This document shows positions 1 to 8,977 of a stretch of DNA of 64,000 bases, piece by piece (position 1 is the first letter of the stretch; the number at the start of each line of letters is the position of its first letter). The notes under the pieces were generated by a model that saw only the letters and a program-made list of their open reading frames with translations, did not search any database and was not told the origin of the DNA. The DNA lies in NCBI RefSeq assembly GCF_035599575.1, contig NZ_CP141179.1, positions 3,509,001 to 3,573,000 of the forward strand, given 5' to 3'. The position numbers and the translations under genes were made by a program. The stretch is from Roseovarius sp. Pro17 (GTDB taxonomy: Bacteria > Pseudomonadota > Alphaproteobacteria > Rhodobacterales > Rhodobacteraceae).

Positions 1-64
1 TGCGCCATCCATAATGTCGCTTAAGCTCAATTAGGCACGCGCGCGTCGATGTCGATACTGGTGA

Positions 65-628
65 TCAGCGCATTTCCAAGACTCTGGATGTAATTTGCCG
101 GCGCTCTGGGAAATCGGGTCCGAGGACGGCTGCATTTAGCTGCACTTGTGGCAATTCTGGAACCCGCCCCGACTGCTTTATCTGTCGGACCAGTTCCAGA
201 TGCGCGCCAGTCTCATCCTCGACAGACAGGATTGCGAAGCCCGCTTTCCCGAATTGCTTAATGAGCGCTTCTCTCGTCTCAATATGGCTGCCATCGGGGG
301 TCGTGGACCACGGCAAGGGATAATATGGATCTCCGGCATCCTGCGTCACTTCCGTCCAGATCAGTCTACCGCCCGGTCTTGCAAAACGCGCGCATTCGCG
401 TAGCACCGCAAGTTTTTCAGGCAGGTTTATACCCACGCAGAAACTACAGGCGTGAAAGACTACATCGTTGCCAAAGGGCACTTCTTTGGCGTCTGCCTCA
501 ATAAATGTCAGCAGATCGTCTAATTGGCATAGCGCGCTCAACTCACGCGATATTCTCCCCCCCCCTTGGGCAGACAGCTGGTACAGATTTGGATCTGCTG
601 CGGTTTGATGCCGCTCCTTCGATAGCAC
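65..628 (-). pseudogene. Class I SAM-dependent methyltransferase, N-terminally truncated
   Basis: The readable part (187 codons) carries the post-motif-I half of a Rossmann methyltransferase: an acidic strand end ADAKEVPF, then a helix and RPGGRLIWTEV, which is the usual motif III/post-III hairpin. The PYYPLPWS stretch resembles sarcosine/dimethylglycine-type N-methyltransferases (family knowledge). The glycine-rich SAM loop is missing: upstream codons are not homologous-looking and start near a run of nine C residues at about 558-566. An IS3 orfA scrap lies 24 bases away. I infer a 5'-truncated or frameshifted gene in an eroded accessory region. The substrate cannot be assigned. Confidence 0.55.
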
Positions 629-652
629 TTACTGCAACAAAGGGGATGGATT

Positions 653-709
653 ATGGGACTGAAACGGACGGACGAATTCCGCAAGGACGCGGTGCGCATT
701 GCAGGATAG
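653..709 (+). mobile_element. IS3-family transposase OrfA remnant
   Basis: An 18-codon ORF reads MGLKRTDEFRKDAVRIAG and then stops. This matches the start of IS3-group OrfA proteins common in roseobacters, which continue with an HTH (typically ...RKDAVRIALTSGL). Nothing recognisable of the rest of OrfA, OrfB or the terminal repeats follows, so only the first ~55 bases of the transposase gene remain. From 710 to 890 I see nothing else. Confidence 0.55.
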
Positions 710-890
710 AATTGTCCTGCACGATCTTTCAATCGCGAACCTGAGAAAATTTCATCAGCGCGCGGGCTTCGGAAAACCAGTTCCCAAAGATTAACTCACC
801 AACCAGAAAAATTTGGGCTTTTAAGAAGTCCGCTGAGAAAGAGAACTCTTAGCATCGATCACCCACAATTAGATTTTTGGCTGTTCTGTA

Positions 891-2735
891 TCAGTCCAGC
901 TCGTATTTCGACTTGTAATCTTCGGCCAAGGCGGGATCCTGGTCTTCCTTCCGCAATATTGTGTTCTCTATCACCAAAAGCTCGATATCCGTACCCATGA
1001 AGCAGCGAAAGGCGTCTTCGGGCGTACAGACAATCGGCTCGCCGCGTACGTTAAAGGATGTATTGACCACCAGCGGACATCCGGTCCTATCCTTGAAGGC
1101 AGAGATCAGCGCGTGATACCGCGGATTGGTATCGGAATGGACCGTCTGGATACGGGCGGAGTAGTCGATATGAGTGACGGCTGGAATCTGCGAGCGTATG
1201 GCATTCAGCTTGTCGATCCCGAATAGCGCTTCTTCCTCGGGTGTCATCGCGCGGCGTTTGTCCTCGCGGACCAGATCAACCAGCAGCATATAGGGGCTGT
1301 CATGATCTAGGTTGAACCAATCGGCCATATCTTCGCGTAAAACCGACGGCGCGAAAGGCCGGAAGCTTTCGCGAAACTTGACCTTGAGGTTCAGCAGCTT
1401 CTGCATCGTCGGCGAGCGCGGATCGCCGATGATTGATCGCGCCCCAAGGGCGCGTGGACCAAATTCCATTCGCCCGGTAAACCATCCGACGGCCTTTCCG
1501 TCGGCCAAGGCTTGGGCTGTCTCTTCGATGACCTTGTCGTCGTCCAGCGTTTCATAGATCCCGCTCAAGGTCTCGAGTGCTGTCTCGATCGCGGATGTAT
1601 CATATTGCGGCCCCAGATAGCTCCCGCGCATGGCATCACGTTTGGACGCGTCGCGCTGGCGCGGCTTGCCCAGTTCATTATGCCACACACCATAGGCAGC
1701 GCCCACGGCCCCGCCAGCATCACCCGCCGCCGGCTGAATCCAGATGTTCTTGAAGTGCCCATCGCGGAGGATCTTGCCATTGGCAACGCAATTGAGTGCG
1801 ACGCCACCAGCCATACAAAGGTTGGGAATTCCGTATTCCTGGGCCAGCGAACGAGTCATGCGCAGCATCACCTCTTCGGTAACAGCCTGAACCGATGCCG
1901 CCATATCCATGTGGAACTGTTCCAGAGGTTCCTTGTCCGGAGCCCTGGCGGGCATACCGAACAGACGCGCGAAGGCGTCATTGGTCATCGTCAGGCCGGT
2001 GGCATAGTTGAAATACTGTTGATCTAGACGGAAAGTGCCATCCGACTTAAGATCCATCAGCTTATCCAGCATCAGATCCTTGAATCTGGGCACACCATAG
2101 GGGGCAAGCCCCATCACCTTGTATTCCCCACTATTAACCTTAAAGCCGGTGTAATAGGTGATAGCGGAATAGAGCAGGCCCAGCGAATGAGGGAAATGCA
2201 ACTCTTTCACGATCTCAAGATCCGAACCGCGCCCGATCGCCACAGTCGAGGTGGCCCATTCGCCCACGCCGTCCAGTGTCAGCACCACGGCCTCATCGAA
2301 GGGTGAGGGGTAAAAGGCGCTTGCCGCGTGACTGTAGTGATGCTCCGAGAACATCAACTTTGACCGAAAATCTGTCTTGGGATCAAACTTGGCGAGTTCC
2401 TTGGCAATCAAAGATTTTTGAAAAAGCTTTTCCTTAATCCAAACCGGGATGGCCTTCTGGAAAGATCTGAATCCTCGGGGCGCGTTGGCCACATAAGTTT
2501 CCAGTAGGCGCTCAAACTTCAGGAAAGGCTTGTCATAGAAGGCCACATACTGGAGATCCGACGCCGTGATGCCGCCTTCGCGCAGCACGTATTCGATAGC
2601 CTGTGCGGGGAAGCGCGGATCATGCTTGCGCCTGCTGAACCGCTCTTCTTGAGCGGCGGCCACGATCTCTCCATCCACGAGAAGCGCTGCTGCGCTGTCG
2701 TGATAGTAAGCTGAAATTCCCAGAATTGCTGACAT
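891..2735 (-). CDS. Carbamoyltransferase (NodU/CmcH family)
   Basis: A full-length 614-residue member of the family that moves a carbamoyl group from carbamoyl phosphate, via carbamoyl-AMP, to a hydroxyl. The N-terminal Kae1-like domain starts MSAILGISAYYHDSAAALL and carries the metal/ATP motif HHYSHAASAFYPSPF at about residue 132. Later come MAGGVALNC near 309 and GRMEFGPRALGARSI near 427, the start of the C-terminal carbamoyltransferase domain. It is the last gene of a minus-strand trio, one base after the DUF5989 gene and behind an SxtJ-like membrane protein. The same partners surround SxtI-like enzymes elsewhere, so the target is probably a glycan or small molecule handled at the membrane. 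The acceptor is unknown. Confidence 0.9.
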   Translation of the reverse strand: MSAILGISAYYHDSAAALLVDGEIVAAAQEERFSRRKHDPRFPAQAIEYVLREGGITASDLQYVAFYDKPFLKFERLLETYVANAPRGFRSFQKAIPVWIKEKLFQKSLIAKELAKFDPKTDFRSKLMFSEHHYSHAASAFYPSPFDEAVVLTLDGVGEWATSTVAIGRGSDLEIVKELHFPHSLGLLYSAITYYTGFKVNSGEYKVMGLAPYGVPRFKDLMLDKLMDLKSDGTFRLDQQYFNYATGLTMTNDAFARLFGMPARAPDKEPLEQFHMDMAASVQAVTEEVMLRMTRSLAQEYGIPNLCMAGGVALNCVANGKILRDGHFKNIWIQPAAGDAGGAVGAAYGVWHNELGKPRQRDASKRDAMRGSYLGPQYDTSAIETALETLSGIYETLDDDKVIEETAQALADGKAVGWFTGRMEFGPRALGARSIIGDPRSPTMQKLLNLKVKFRESFRPFAPSVLREDMADWFNLDHDSPYMLLVDLVREDKRRAMTPEEEALFGIDKLNAIRSQIPAVTHIDYSARIQTVHSDTNPRYHALISAFKDRTGCPLVVNTSFNVRGEPIVCTPEDAFRCFMGTDIELLVIENTILRKEDQDPALAEDYKSKYELD

Positions 2736-2736
2736 T

Positions 2737-2886
2737 TCAGAACAGCGTGTAAATGAACGGAGCCACTGCAGACCCTTGGGTCAGCACAATCAAGCCACCA
2801 AGGATGACCATCATGATCAGCATCGGCAACATCCAGAATTTCTTTCGAACGCGCATGAAATCCCAGAGCTCGGACAGAAAGAACAT
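2737..2886 (-). CDS. DUF5989-type 49-residue membrane protein
   Basis: A small gene of 49 codons. It begins MFFLSELWDFMRVRKKFWML, has one hydrophobic helix (about residues 18-35) and ends QGSAVAPFIYTLF. The WxFMRVRKKFW head and QGSAVAPFIYTLF tail are the signature of the DUF5989 family found beside NodU/CmcH carbamoyltransferases (family knowledge). It lies 42 bases after the SxtJ-like gene and one base before the carbamoyltransferase ATG, so the three are probably cotranslated. A membrane anchor or adaptor for the transferase is a reasonable inference, but no function is established from sequence. Confidence 0.85.
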   Translation of the reverse strand: MFFLSELWDFMRVRKKFWMLPMLIMMVILGGLIVLTQGSAVAPFIYTLF

Positions 2887-2928
2887 AGTGAACCTCTTGT
2901 TTGGTGCCTGCAAATGGCGAAAAGCGCC

Positions 2929-3342
2929 TTAGAACTGGTTTTTCATGGAGGACGATTGATGATGCCCCTCTTCGGGCGCGATCCAGTAGGTCTGGGCGTC
3001 GGGGTCCATCTTTTTCCTCAATGGATCTTTGCCGCGGGCGCGCAAGACCAAGCCTGTGGGGATCACGGTCAGAACAAAGATCAACCCCATCACGATGGGA
3101 GAGACGATCGTATTCAACAGCAGTCCGAAGCGGAACCATAGACGGTTCGGAACCGTCAAAACTGAGGGTTTCAAAAATGCCAGGCCAAGAAAAATAGCTG
3201 AGATACCAAGCGCCCAGAGCCTGACCTGCCCATCGCCGAAAAGCGGAAATAGACCAATGATGGCGAATACGATTGAGAAAACAATCCCAAAGGACTTTTC
3301 CGAGCCAATTTTAATCTCGGTATTCGTTTCTAATTCGGACAC
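2929..3342 (-). CDS. SxtJ-like small integral membrane protein
   Basis: About 137 residues with three to four hydrophobic helices (near residues 18-35, 40-58, 75-98). The C-terminus is polar and includes RKKMDPDAQTYW. The layout and position match SxtJ-family proteins encoded with carbamoyltransferases. The GTG at 3342 is chosen as start because the coding-like sequence begins SELETNTEIK and a GGAAA lies seven bases upstream; the ORF opens further up at 3375 with no better signal. First gene of the 3342-891 operon. Function unknown; a membrane partner of the carbamoyltransferase is inferred from gene order only. Confidence 0.75.
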   Translation of the reverse strand: MSELETNTEIKIGSEKSFGIVFSIVFAIIGLFPLFGDGQVRLWALGISAIFLGLAFLKPSVLTVPNRLWFRFGLLLNTIVSPIVMGLIFVLTVIPTGLVLRARGKDPLRKKMDPDAQTYWIAPEEGHHQSSSMKNQF

Positions 3343-3375
3343 TATGGTTTCCAACTGCAGGACAATAGTTAACAT

Positions 3376-4031
3376 TTACAAAGAATAGATAAAATAGAGC
3401 AGATAGAAAATCGCACATCAAGTCTAGAGCTTACGATATACAGAAATGCCGCGTTGTAAAGTACTCTTCCTAAGCAAGCGCAACTGAACTGTTCCCGCTT
3501 CTGTGGGCATCGCTGTTTTTTGTGACAGTAGTGTCCACGGAAGTAGTAGAAATTGCGCACCTTGTCGGTAGCGAAATAAATGTGGCAATCAAGGACGTTG
3601 GTTATGGTGAAGTTTGCATAGTTCGACAGCAAGCCAGCCTAGCACCCGACGGTCTGAGCAAACGTGCCGTTGATTGGGTTGCCGCAAATGCGTGATGACA
3701 GCTATTTTTGTAGGCCGAAACAGAGATCGCGCTAAGGGCGCTGATGGGACGTGATGTCGACGGCATGATCCATCGCCCGGCAGCGCATTAAGTAGCAATG
3801 TCGCGAGAGGGTATGCTGTCCACGGATTGACGCTACCTACCCAAGTATGCCTGTTGGGCGGCGGGTTTGGCGAAAGAAAAGTATACTAATATGAAAAAAT
3901 CGTTCATGCTATCAAGTCAAAGAGCGTTTTGTATCGCCTGGGTTCTATCAAGATATGACCTCAATTTATGTAGGTTATTTCAAACAAGATAATTCGTTAG
4001 TCGTAAGGTGTGTATGAGGAAGACCTAGGGT
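3376..4031 (+). other. Gene-free divergent intergenic region
   Basis: This 656-base, relatively AT-rich stretch separates the minus-strand carbamoyltransferase operon from the plus-strand SGNH gene. The short open frames on both strands have no recognisable motif or codon bias. It should contain divergent promoters, but I cannot place a convincing -35/-10 pair. The final 130 bases (about 3890-4020) are the most AT-rich and are the likeliest promoter/leader of the SGNH gene. Confidence 0.5.
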
Positions 4032-5324
4032 ATGAGATCAACAATCAGCTTATTTTTCAAAACTATTTTTTCTCCTTTTGGAATTGCGTTATTATTAATT
4101 ATTGGTTCAATTTGCATTCTGCTATTCACTGCAGACGCGAACCCAACGACGCCGGAAACGCGCCGTCTTTTCGGACTCTGGCGGCTCCCGTTTTTCCTGC
4201 TTTTCTTGGCTGGATTCACCTGCGGGCCTGCATTCCTCACCTATTCGAAGAGCCGAAATGCGTTTCTCGGTTTCGTGACATCGGGATGCACGATCGTGCT
4301 TTTATTGGGTGCCCTCGAAGGGTTGGGACGGGCAGGAGTTATAGATTGGGATGCGTTTCTTCTGCAATCCCGCGCTACTACCGATGGAGTTGGATGGGCT
4401 GCGCAGCCGAATCAAGAAGAAACAGGTGAGACTTTCCAAGACATTGCGACCCGTGTTGGGCTGCCAAGCGATCCGATCTCCTTTGAATACTCAACTGATA
4501 AGTATGGCTTTCGCAACCCTGGCGATGCCGCTGCCGACATTATTGTGCTTGGCGATTCAATCGTGCTGGGCGCGCAGGTCGCAAGATCGAAAACGGTTGA
4601 TGCGGTCCTGCAAAAACTGTTGGATCGGCCGGTCATGCAGGTGGCGTTATTGGGCCTCTCGATTCAAGCGCAACACGACTTGTTGCTGACTTCGGGCATT
4701 GATCTCTCAAACAAAACAGTAGTGCAGTTCTTTTTCGAGGGTAACGATCTACTCGATTCTGCATCCTATCGCGCCGAAGCCGCGCAGAAAGGCACTGCGG
4801 CCAAGGCCGCGCCGCCATCGTTCATTCGCTCCCTTTGGGGCATTGCGGCGAAAGCGACTGACCCTACCAACGCGTTGGAGAGTGCCGATTATTGCAGGAT
4901 TGCCGGGCAGCCGTACTTGTTTCTTTGGCAGCGACGATCATTCGATGGCCGCATGGACGAGGTTTCCCATGTTCAAACTGCGATTGAAGGCTTTGCAGAT
5001 AAAGTTCGGCAAGCCGGCGGGAGCTATGCTCTGGTGTTTGTACCAACCAAGTTCCGTGTGCTGAACTCGCTCTGCATCTTCCCAGCCGAGAGCAGAGTTG
5101 CGGACGTAGATGCTCACCTCTCAACAATCCCGCAGGCCATGCGGAACTGGAGTGAGGAAGTGGGAATACCCTATCTGGACCTTACAGACGCGTTAACTTT
5201 GTCAGCCGTCAATCAGCGTGTTCCTTGGCTCTGGGGCGACACGCATTGGGCGGAAACCGGGCATGACGTTGCAGCGCATGCGCTGGCAAGCTGGGAGGCG
5301 TTTTTGGGCCTAAACACTATGTGA
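4032..5324 (+). CDS. Membrane-anchored SGNH/GDSL-type hydrolase or acyl-esterase
   Basis: This 430-residue protein has three N-terminal membrane helices (about residues 12-33, 51-70, 80-100) followed by a soluble SGNH domain. Block I is IVLGDSIVLGAQV near residue 173 (nucleophile Ser). The C-terminal Asp/His block is WGDTHWAETGH near residue 401, as in AlgJ/AlgX-like O-acetyl-handling proteins. An FFEGNDLLD segment supplies the Asn block. It is transcribed away from the carbamoyltransferase operon, and such hydrolases often accompany it. O-acyl editing of a surface polymer is an inference. The N-terminal part is noticeably AT-richer than the 3' part. Confidence 0.75.
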   Translation: MRSTISLFFKTIFSPFGIALLLIIGSICILLFTADANPTTPETRRLFGLWRLPFFLLFLAGFTCGPAFLTYSKSRNAFLGFVTSGCTIVLLLGALEGLGRAGVIDWDAFLLQSRATTDGVGWAAQPNQEETGETFQDIATRVGLPSDPISFEYSTDKYGFRNPGDAAADIIVLGDSIVLGAQVARSKTVDAVLQKLLDRPVMQVALLGLSIQAQHDLLLTSGIDLSNKTVVQFFFEGNDLLDSASYRAEAAQKGTAAKAAPPSFIRSLWGIAAKATDPTNALESADYCRIAGQPYLFLWQRRSFDGRMDEVSHVQTAIEGFADKVRQAGGSYALVFVPTKFRVLNSLCIFPAESRVADVDAHLSTIPQAMRNWSEEVGIPYLDLTDALTLSAVNQRVPWLWGDTHWAETGHDVAAHALASWEAFLGLNTM

Positions 5325-5325
5325 G

Positions 5326-5709
5326 CTAAGTAAAAATGGTTGGCACGCGCCCGTTCGGCACTCGGTTGCTGCGACATAAGACATGTCGAGTTCGGGCATT
5401 GTCCGGATGGATATGTACGCTAGCAGCATTGATGTCCTTTGCCGTCTGGATAGCTGCTTCTTGTAGGGTGGTAACATCGATGACGGCAGACGCCATCAGG
5501 TCGTTGTAGGTTTGCGGTTCCTTGCGCATGGTGTTTGACGGCCAAACATCGCGCAGCATTTTTGTGCTCAGATCAACGTGAGGTGGACAAAGTGGACCTT
5601 GCAAGTGGCGATCAGCATAGCCCTCCCACGCCGGGGTGGTCGGCGCGAAACCTGAGCAATGGGCATGGCGTCCTAGCCGCTCCGACACATAAATAGATAG
5701 ACGCTGCAT
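5326..5709 (-). CDS. Hypothetical protein, unrecognised
   Basis: An open frame of 127 codons ending two bases from the stop of the convergent SGNH gene. The central part (DLSTKMLRDVWPSNTMRKEP and a helix-prone stretch after it) looks protein-like. The ends are rich in His, Arg and Pro and less convincing. I recognise no domain, and there is no clear ribosome-binding site. It may be a fragment of a lost gene, given the decayed sequence immediately beyond it. Confidence 0.3.
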   Translation of the reverse strand: MQRLSIYVSERLGRHAHCSGFAPTTPAWEGYADRHLQGPLCPPHVDLSTKMLRDVWPSNTMRKEPQTYNDLMASAVIDVTTLQEAAIQTAKDINAASVHIHPDNARTRHVLCRSNRVPNGRVPTIFT

Positions 5710-5760
5710 GTTCGTGACCTTGCCTTGATGCCGTCATATCTGGCAGGTGGAATTGGGCCA

Positions 5761-7511
5761 ATGTATCGAACTATACTCGTCGACGTTTTGTCCATCTTTG
5801 CAAGCCACTTGGCAGCTCCGGGATGGGCTCAGAACCTCGTGCCCTCCGGACAGTGCGCCGTCGTTGTCGCATCGCGGCCAAAAATTCCGGCCGCACGGCA
5901 TTACATCTACGAACAAGGTTGGCAAAATGTTGCTCGGGTTTTTTGGAGCAGCAATGGATGGTTCGCCATCGCTTCGGATATGATTCCGAGGCGCGGATCA
6001 AAGGCCGCCATATCCGCAACGAAGGGATCGGGCTCGATCCCTGACGACGCATATTGCTCGACCGGAGATCGTTATGTCCGCGATGTGAACTGGCGCTCAT
6101 GTGATCGAGCCTCGGATCGACCGGTGAGCACGGGCCTATGGTCTGAGTTTGACGGACGTCCGCTGACCAAACCATAAAAACGATTCCTGCAAGCTGCCCT
6201 CGCAATGGAAGGCCGCTACAGCTGTCTTCTTGATGGGAGTTGGGGCAATGCTAGCCAAAGCGCGTTCGTGCGATACACGGCTGCCGAATTTGAAGGCATG
6301 AAGCCGATCAACGCCCATGCGGCGTATCTGACTAGCCAAACGTTCAATCGATGGCTTGACGAGGGCTGGGCTTACAAACACATCAGTTACCTCGACTACT
6401 CATTGATGCTTCCCCTCGATAATCTGCGTCTGGAGGAGAAAAATGGCTTGTTCGAAAAGTGGCATCTCTTATCGACAGACCTTTTGTCATATTCAACGAT
6501 CTTAACGACTACGGCTTGACTGACCTGCACCACGCAATACTTGAGGGAACGGAGGTCATTGGTGAGCCCTACACCCTGCGTAGCTCAAAGACCTAGGTCA
6601 AATCCTCGCAGACGAGGACAAGCACTGTCTATATTCGCAATGACCTGATTGCAGGGTCTTGGTCGACACTCGCATTAGTGGCGGGTCATTCCTTAAAGTC
6701 CGAAATTGGTCTTGTATGGAGCAGCATTCACCCGGGTTCATCTGTGAGAATTGTGCCCTCTGAGAATGATGTCCTTTTGTCGTACGCGGGCGAACTGCTC
6801 GCATCCTTCGAAGAATGCGTTGAGCCTGCAACCTCAGCGCCATCTAGCGCAGGGCTGGCGCGCTCGGAACCACAATAGTGTCCCGATGAGCGGCTGTCGG
6901 GGTGGCTCTACGGAAACCGCTTTCTTCGTGACTGATGACGGTGTCGCATTGACCAATGCCCACGTAGTCGAGGGCTGTTCCCCGCTTTTTTGCGCGGAGA
7001 GCCGACTGAAATCGTTTCCGGAAGCTCGGCGTTCGATCTCGCGGCCATCAGGCTGAAAGCAGTCGAGAAGCCGACACCGCTGAAGTTCTCAAAAAACGAG
7101 GCGGCATTGAATTCAGATATCACCATTGCCGGCTACCCGCTTCACGGCCTTCTGGGCGGGTTCAGCGTCGACTGCGGAAGCGTATCCTTGATGAAAGGGC
7201 TGCAAGACGGCGAAACGAGTATCCAGATCTCGGCGCCGGTCCAGCCGGACAACTCTGGTGGCCCGGCGATCGACCGCCACGGCGGCGTGGTCGGTGTGGT
7301 CGTTTCGAAGCTGGACACCGTGGTGCTGGCAGGTGCGACCGGAGACATCGCGCAGTACGTCAACTTCGCAATCCGAGGTTCACTGGCGAAAGTCTTCCTG
7401 CCCTCTAACGGGATCGATTATTCTGAAGTTGATGGGGTAGACCCCATTGCTCCCGAACAGGCCGCGGAGTTTCTGGATGCCTCAACCGGCCTCGTGAAGT
7501 GCAATCAGTGA
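5761..7511 (+). pseudogene. Secreted trypsin-like (S1C/DegP-type) serine protease gene, multiply broken
   Basis: Pieces of one gene lie in three phases. 5761-6519 (interrupted by a TAA at 6175) starts with a signal-peptide-like MYRTILVDVLSIFASHLAAP and continues GQCAVVVASRP...GWFAIA, a SPOR-like segment. About 6600-6878 continues in another frame. The catalytic domain is split: VTDDGVALTNAHVVEG (His) is near 6925-6980, and FDLAAIRL (Asp) and QPDNSGGPAID (Ser) lie in the 6990-7511 frame. The last frame is intact to its stop. One nonsense codon and at least two frameshifts make a full product impossible, though the triad residues survive. Recent decay of a periplasmic or secreted protease is inferred. 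Confidence 0.65.
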
Positions 7512-7920
7512 TCTATACCACCGTCTGATCGCGGCACTTGGTAATTTCGCTGGGATAACGCGGTCGCCGCTTCGATCAATATCATCTGTCGAAATTAGCA
7601 ATGGCTTGGTTCATAGCTTGGTGACAGGTCCGTGTTCCTATGAAGAGATTTCGATGCGCTGAACCAAGATCGCACAGATCTGTGGCAAACCTGGGTGCCT
7701 ACGCGCTACTGGCCCTTGCACGTTCAGACGAAGATGACGGGATCAAAACGGCGGAGCTGTCCTACGTGAACGGCTCACAATGGACCTTCACCCACACGTC
7801 TAACGCCGCGTCGAGTTTTCCCAGACCGGCCATTTGCCCGTCGCGCAGCATCTCCGGTGCGCGCACGGCGGCAGTGCGGACAGAGTTGCCTGCCAAAATC
7901 AGCCCAACGTAGGATGCGGC
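7512..7920 (+). other. Gene-poor stretch
   Basis: This 409-base stretch has no gene I can support. A minus-strand segment around 7790-7910 reads LILAGNSVRTAAVRAPEML, which looks like a coding fragment but is not recognised and is closed on both sides. The plus-strand frame 7640-7912 has unlikely composition. Confidence 0.35.
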
Positions 7921-8346
7921 TCAGCCTCCAGGTTTCCAATCAGGCTGTGTCGCAAAAGAAACGGCGTCTTGCCCAAGCTGATCCCAATGTGGCTTTTCGC
8001 GCTCAAATATGACGACTTCAACCTCCAGCCCGCAGGCGTCGTCCATTGTACCAAGCGTCAGCGTCAGATGACCGGGTGTTCGAGTGCTCTTCCCGTAAAT
8101 TGGGCTACCACAGGTCGCACAAAACGCCTTTGTGACCTGCGAATTTTTGTCAGATAAATAGCTGAATTCGTTCAATTTGCCGCTGATGGTTACGGCGTCT
8201 GAAGTAAACATAGCACCTACTGTGTGACCTGTTCCGCTCAATCGGCGGCACTTATTGCAATGACATTGCGCAACAACGATTGGCGGCCCAATAACAACGT
8301 AAGTGACTTTGCCGCAAAGGCATTTTCCTGTGTATTTCTTCGTCAT
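7921..8346 (-). CDS. GFA family zinc protein (glutathione-dependent formaldehyde-activating fold)
   Basis: This 141-residue protein contains the family's zinc-binding cysteines in order: GKCLCGKVTY near residue 7, QCHCNKCRRLSG near 27, and FCATCGSPIYG near 75. The length is typical. Members are mostly uncharacterised; some were named for S-hydroxymethylglutathione formation, but that activity should not be assumed here. It is the second gene of a minus-strand pair, ten bases after the DUF1801 gene. The ATG at 8346 follows directly and is unambiguous. Confidence 0.85.
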   Translation of the reverse strand: MTKKYTGKCLCGKVTYVVIGPPIVVAQCHCNKCRRLSGTGHTVGAMFTSDAVTISGKLNEFSYLSDKNSQVTKAFCATCGSPIYGKSTRTPGHLTLTLGTMDDACGLEVEVVIFEREKPHWDQLGQDAVSFATQPDWKPGG

Positions 8347-8356
8347 ATGCTAAACA

Positions 8357-8704
8357 CTATTCTGCGTTCCGAGAAGGTTGATACTGGGCAGCGTCGGCTA
8401 TCAACTCCGCCAGAACTTCAGGGTCAATCACCTCAAGATCAGAGAAGTTGATGTGGCGACGGAACTTCCCCTTGCCGGAGAGAACGCGTTGGGGATCTTC
8501 AAGGGCGATGCCGTTGCTAAAGGCAAGCTGGACATGATCCTCATATCGAAAAATGCCGCAGAACTGCCCTTCTTTCTCGCTCGGTTTCAATGTGTAGAGC
8601 GTGCCGCCATATTTCGGAAGTGTTTCCACTTTCGGTACTGTCTGACGGATGATCTGATCTAGCTTTCTAACAATTGCGTCCTGCTGGATACGGCTTATCG
8701 CCAT
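8357..8704 (-). CDS. DUF1801 domain protein
   Basis: About 115 residues. TLPKYGGTLYTLKPSEK, FCGIFRYEDHVQLAFSNG and GKGKFRRHINFSDLEVID form the beta-rich core of DUF1801/YdhG-like proteins. The ATG at 8704 is preferred over the TTG at 8725, because AGGGAGAAGGAGC immediately precedes it. It forms an operon with the GFA gene downstream. Function is unknown in this family. Confidence 0.75.
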   Translation of the reverse strand: MAISRIQQDAIVRKLDQIIRQTVPKVETLPKYGGTLYTLKPSEKEGQFCGIFRYEDHVQLAFSNGIALEDPQRVLSGKGKFRRHINFSDLEVIDPEVLAELIADAAQYQPSRNAE

Positions 8705-8919
8705 GCTCCTTCTCCCTGCTTTCAAGCCAAACGTTCTGGATCAAGTCGCATTCGTCGCGGGTCTCTTTAAAATGCCGCATGAACCTCCCCTGCGCAGGGT
8801 TCATCTTGGATCAAGTAAAAGCAACGCAACAGAGCCGTTTTGAGTGGCGCTCAACGTGTGACTGCCCAAATTCAACGGACTCACAAAACCTATAACTATG
8901 CTCTATTCGGAATGTTAGA

Positions 8920-8954
8920 ATTTCATCTTGGAAGAAAACCTCCCAAGATGAAAT
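8920..8954. terminator. Perfect 12-bp hairpin between convergent/adjacent genes
   Basis: ATTTCATCTTGG (8920-8931) and CCAAGATGAAAT (8943-8954) form a perfect inverted repeat around an 11-base loop. It lies 24 bases beyond the stop of the minus-strand binding-protein gene, so it is probably its transcript end or an mRNA-stabilising hairpin. There is no clean T run on either strand, so intrinsic termination is uncertain. Confidence 0.5.
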
Positions 8955-8977
8955 CCGCTTTTGTTAAAAGTTAAACG

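Noticed and set aside
7640..7912. Plus-strand 90-codon ORF
   Set aside because: No RBS, no motif, Arg/Ser/Pro-rich shadow composition.
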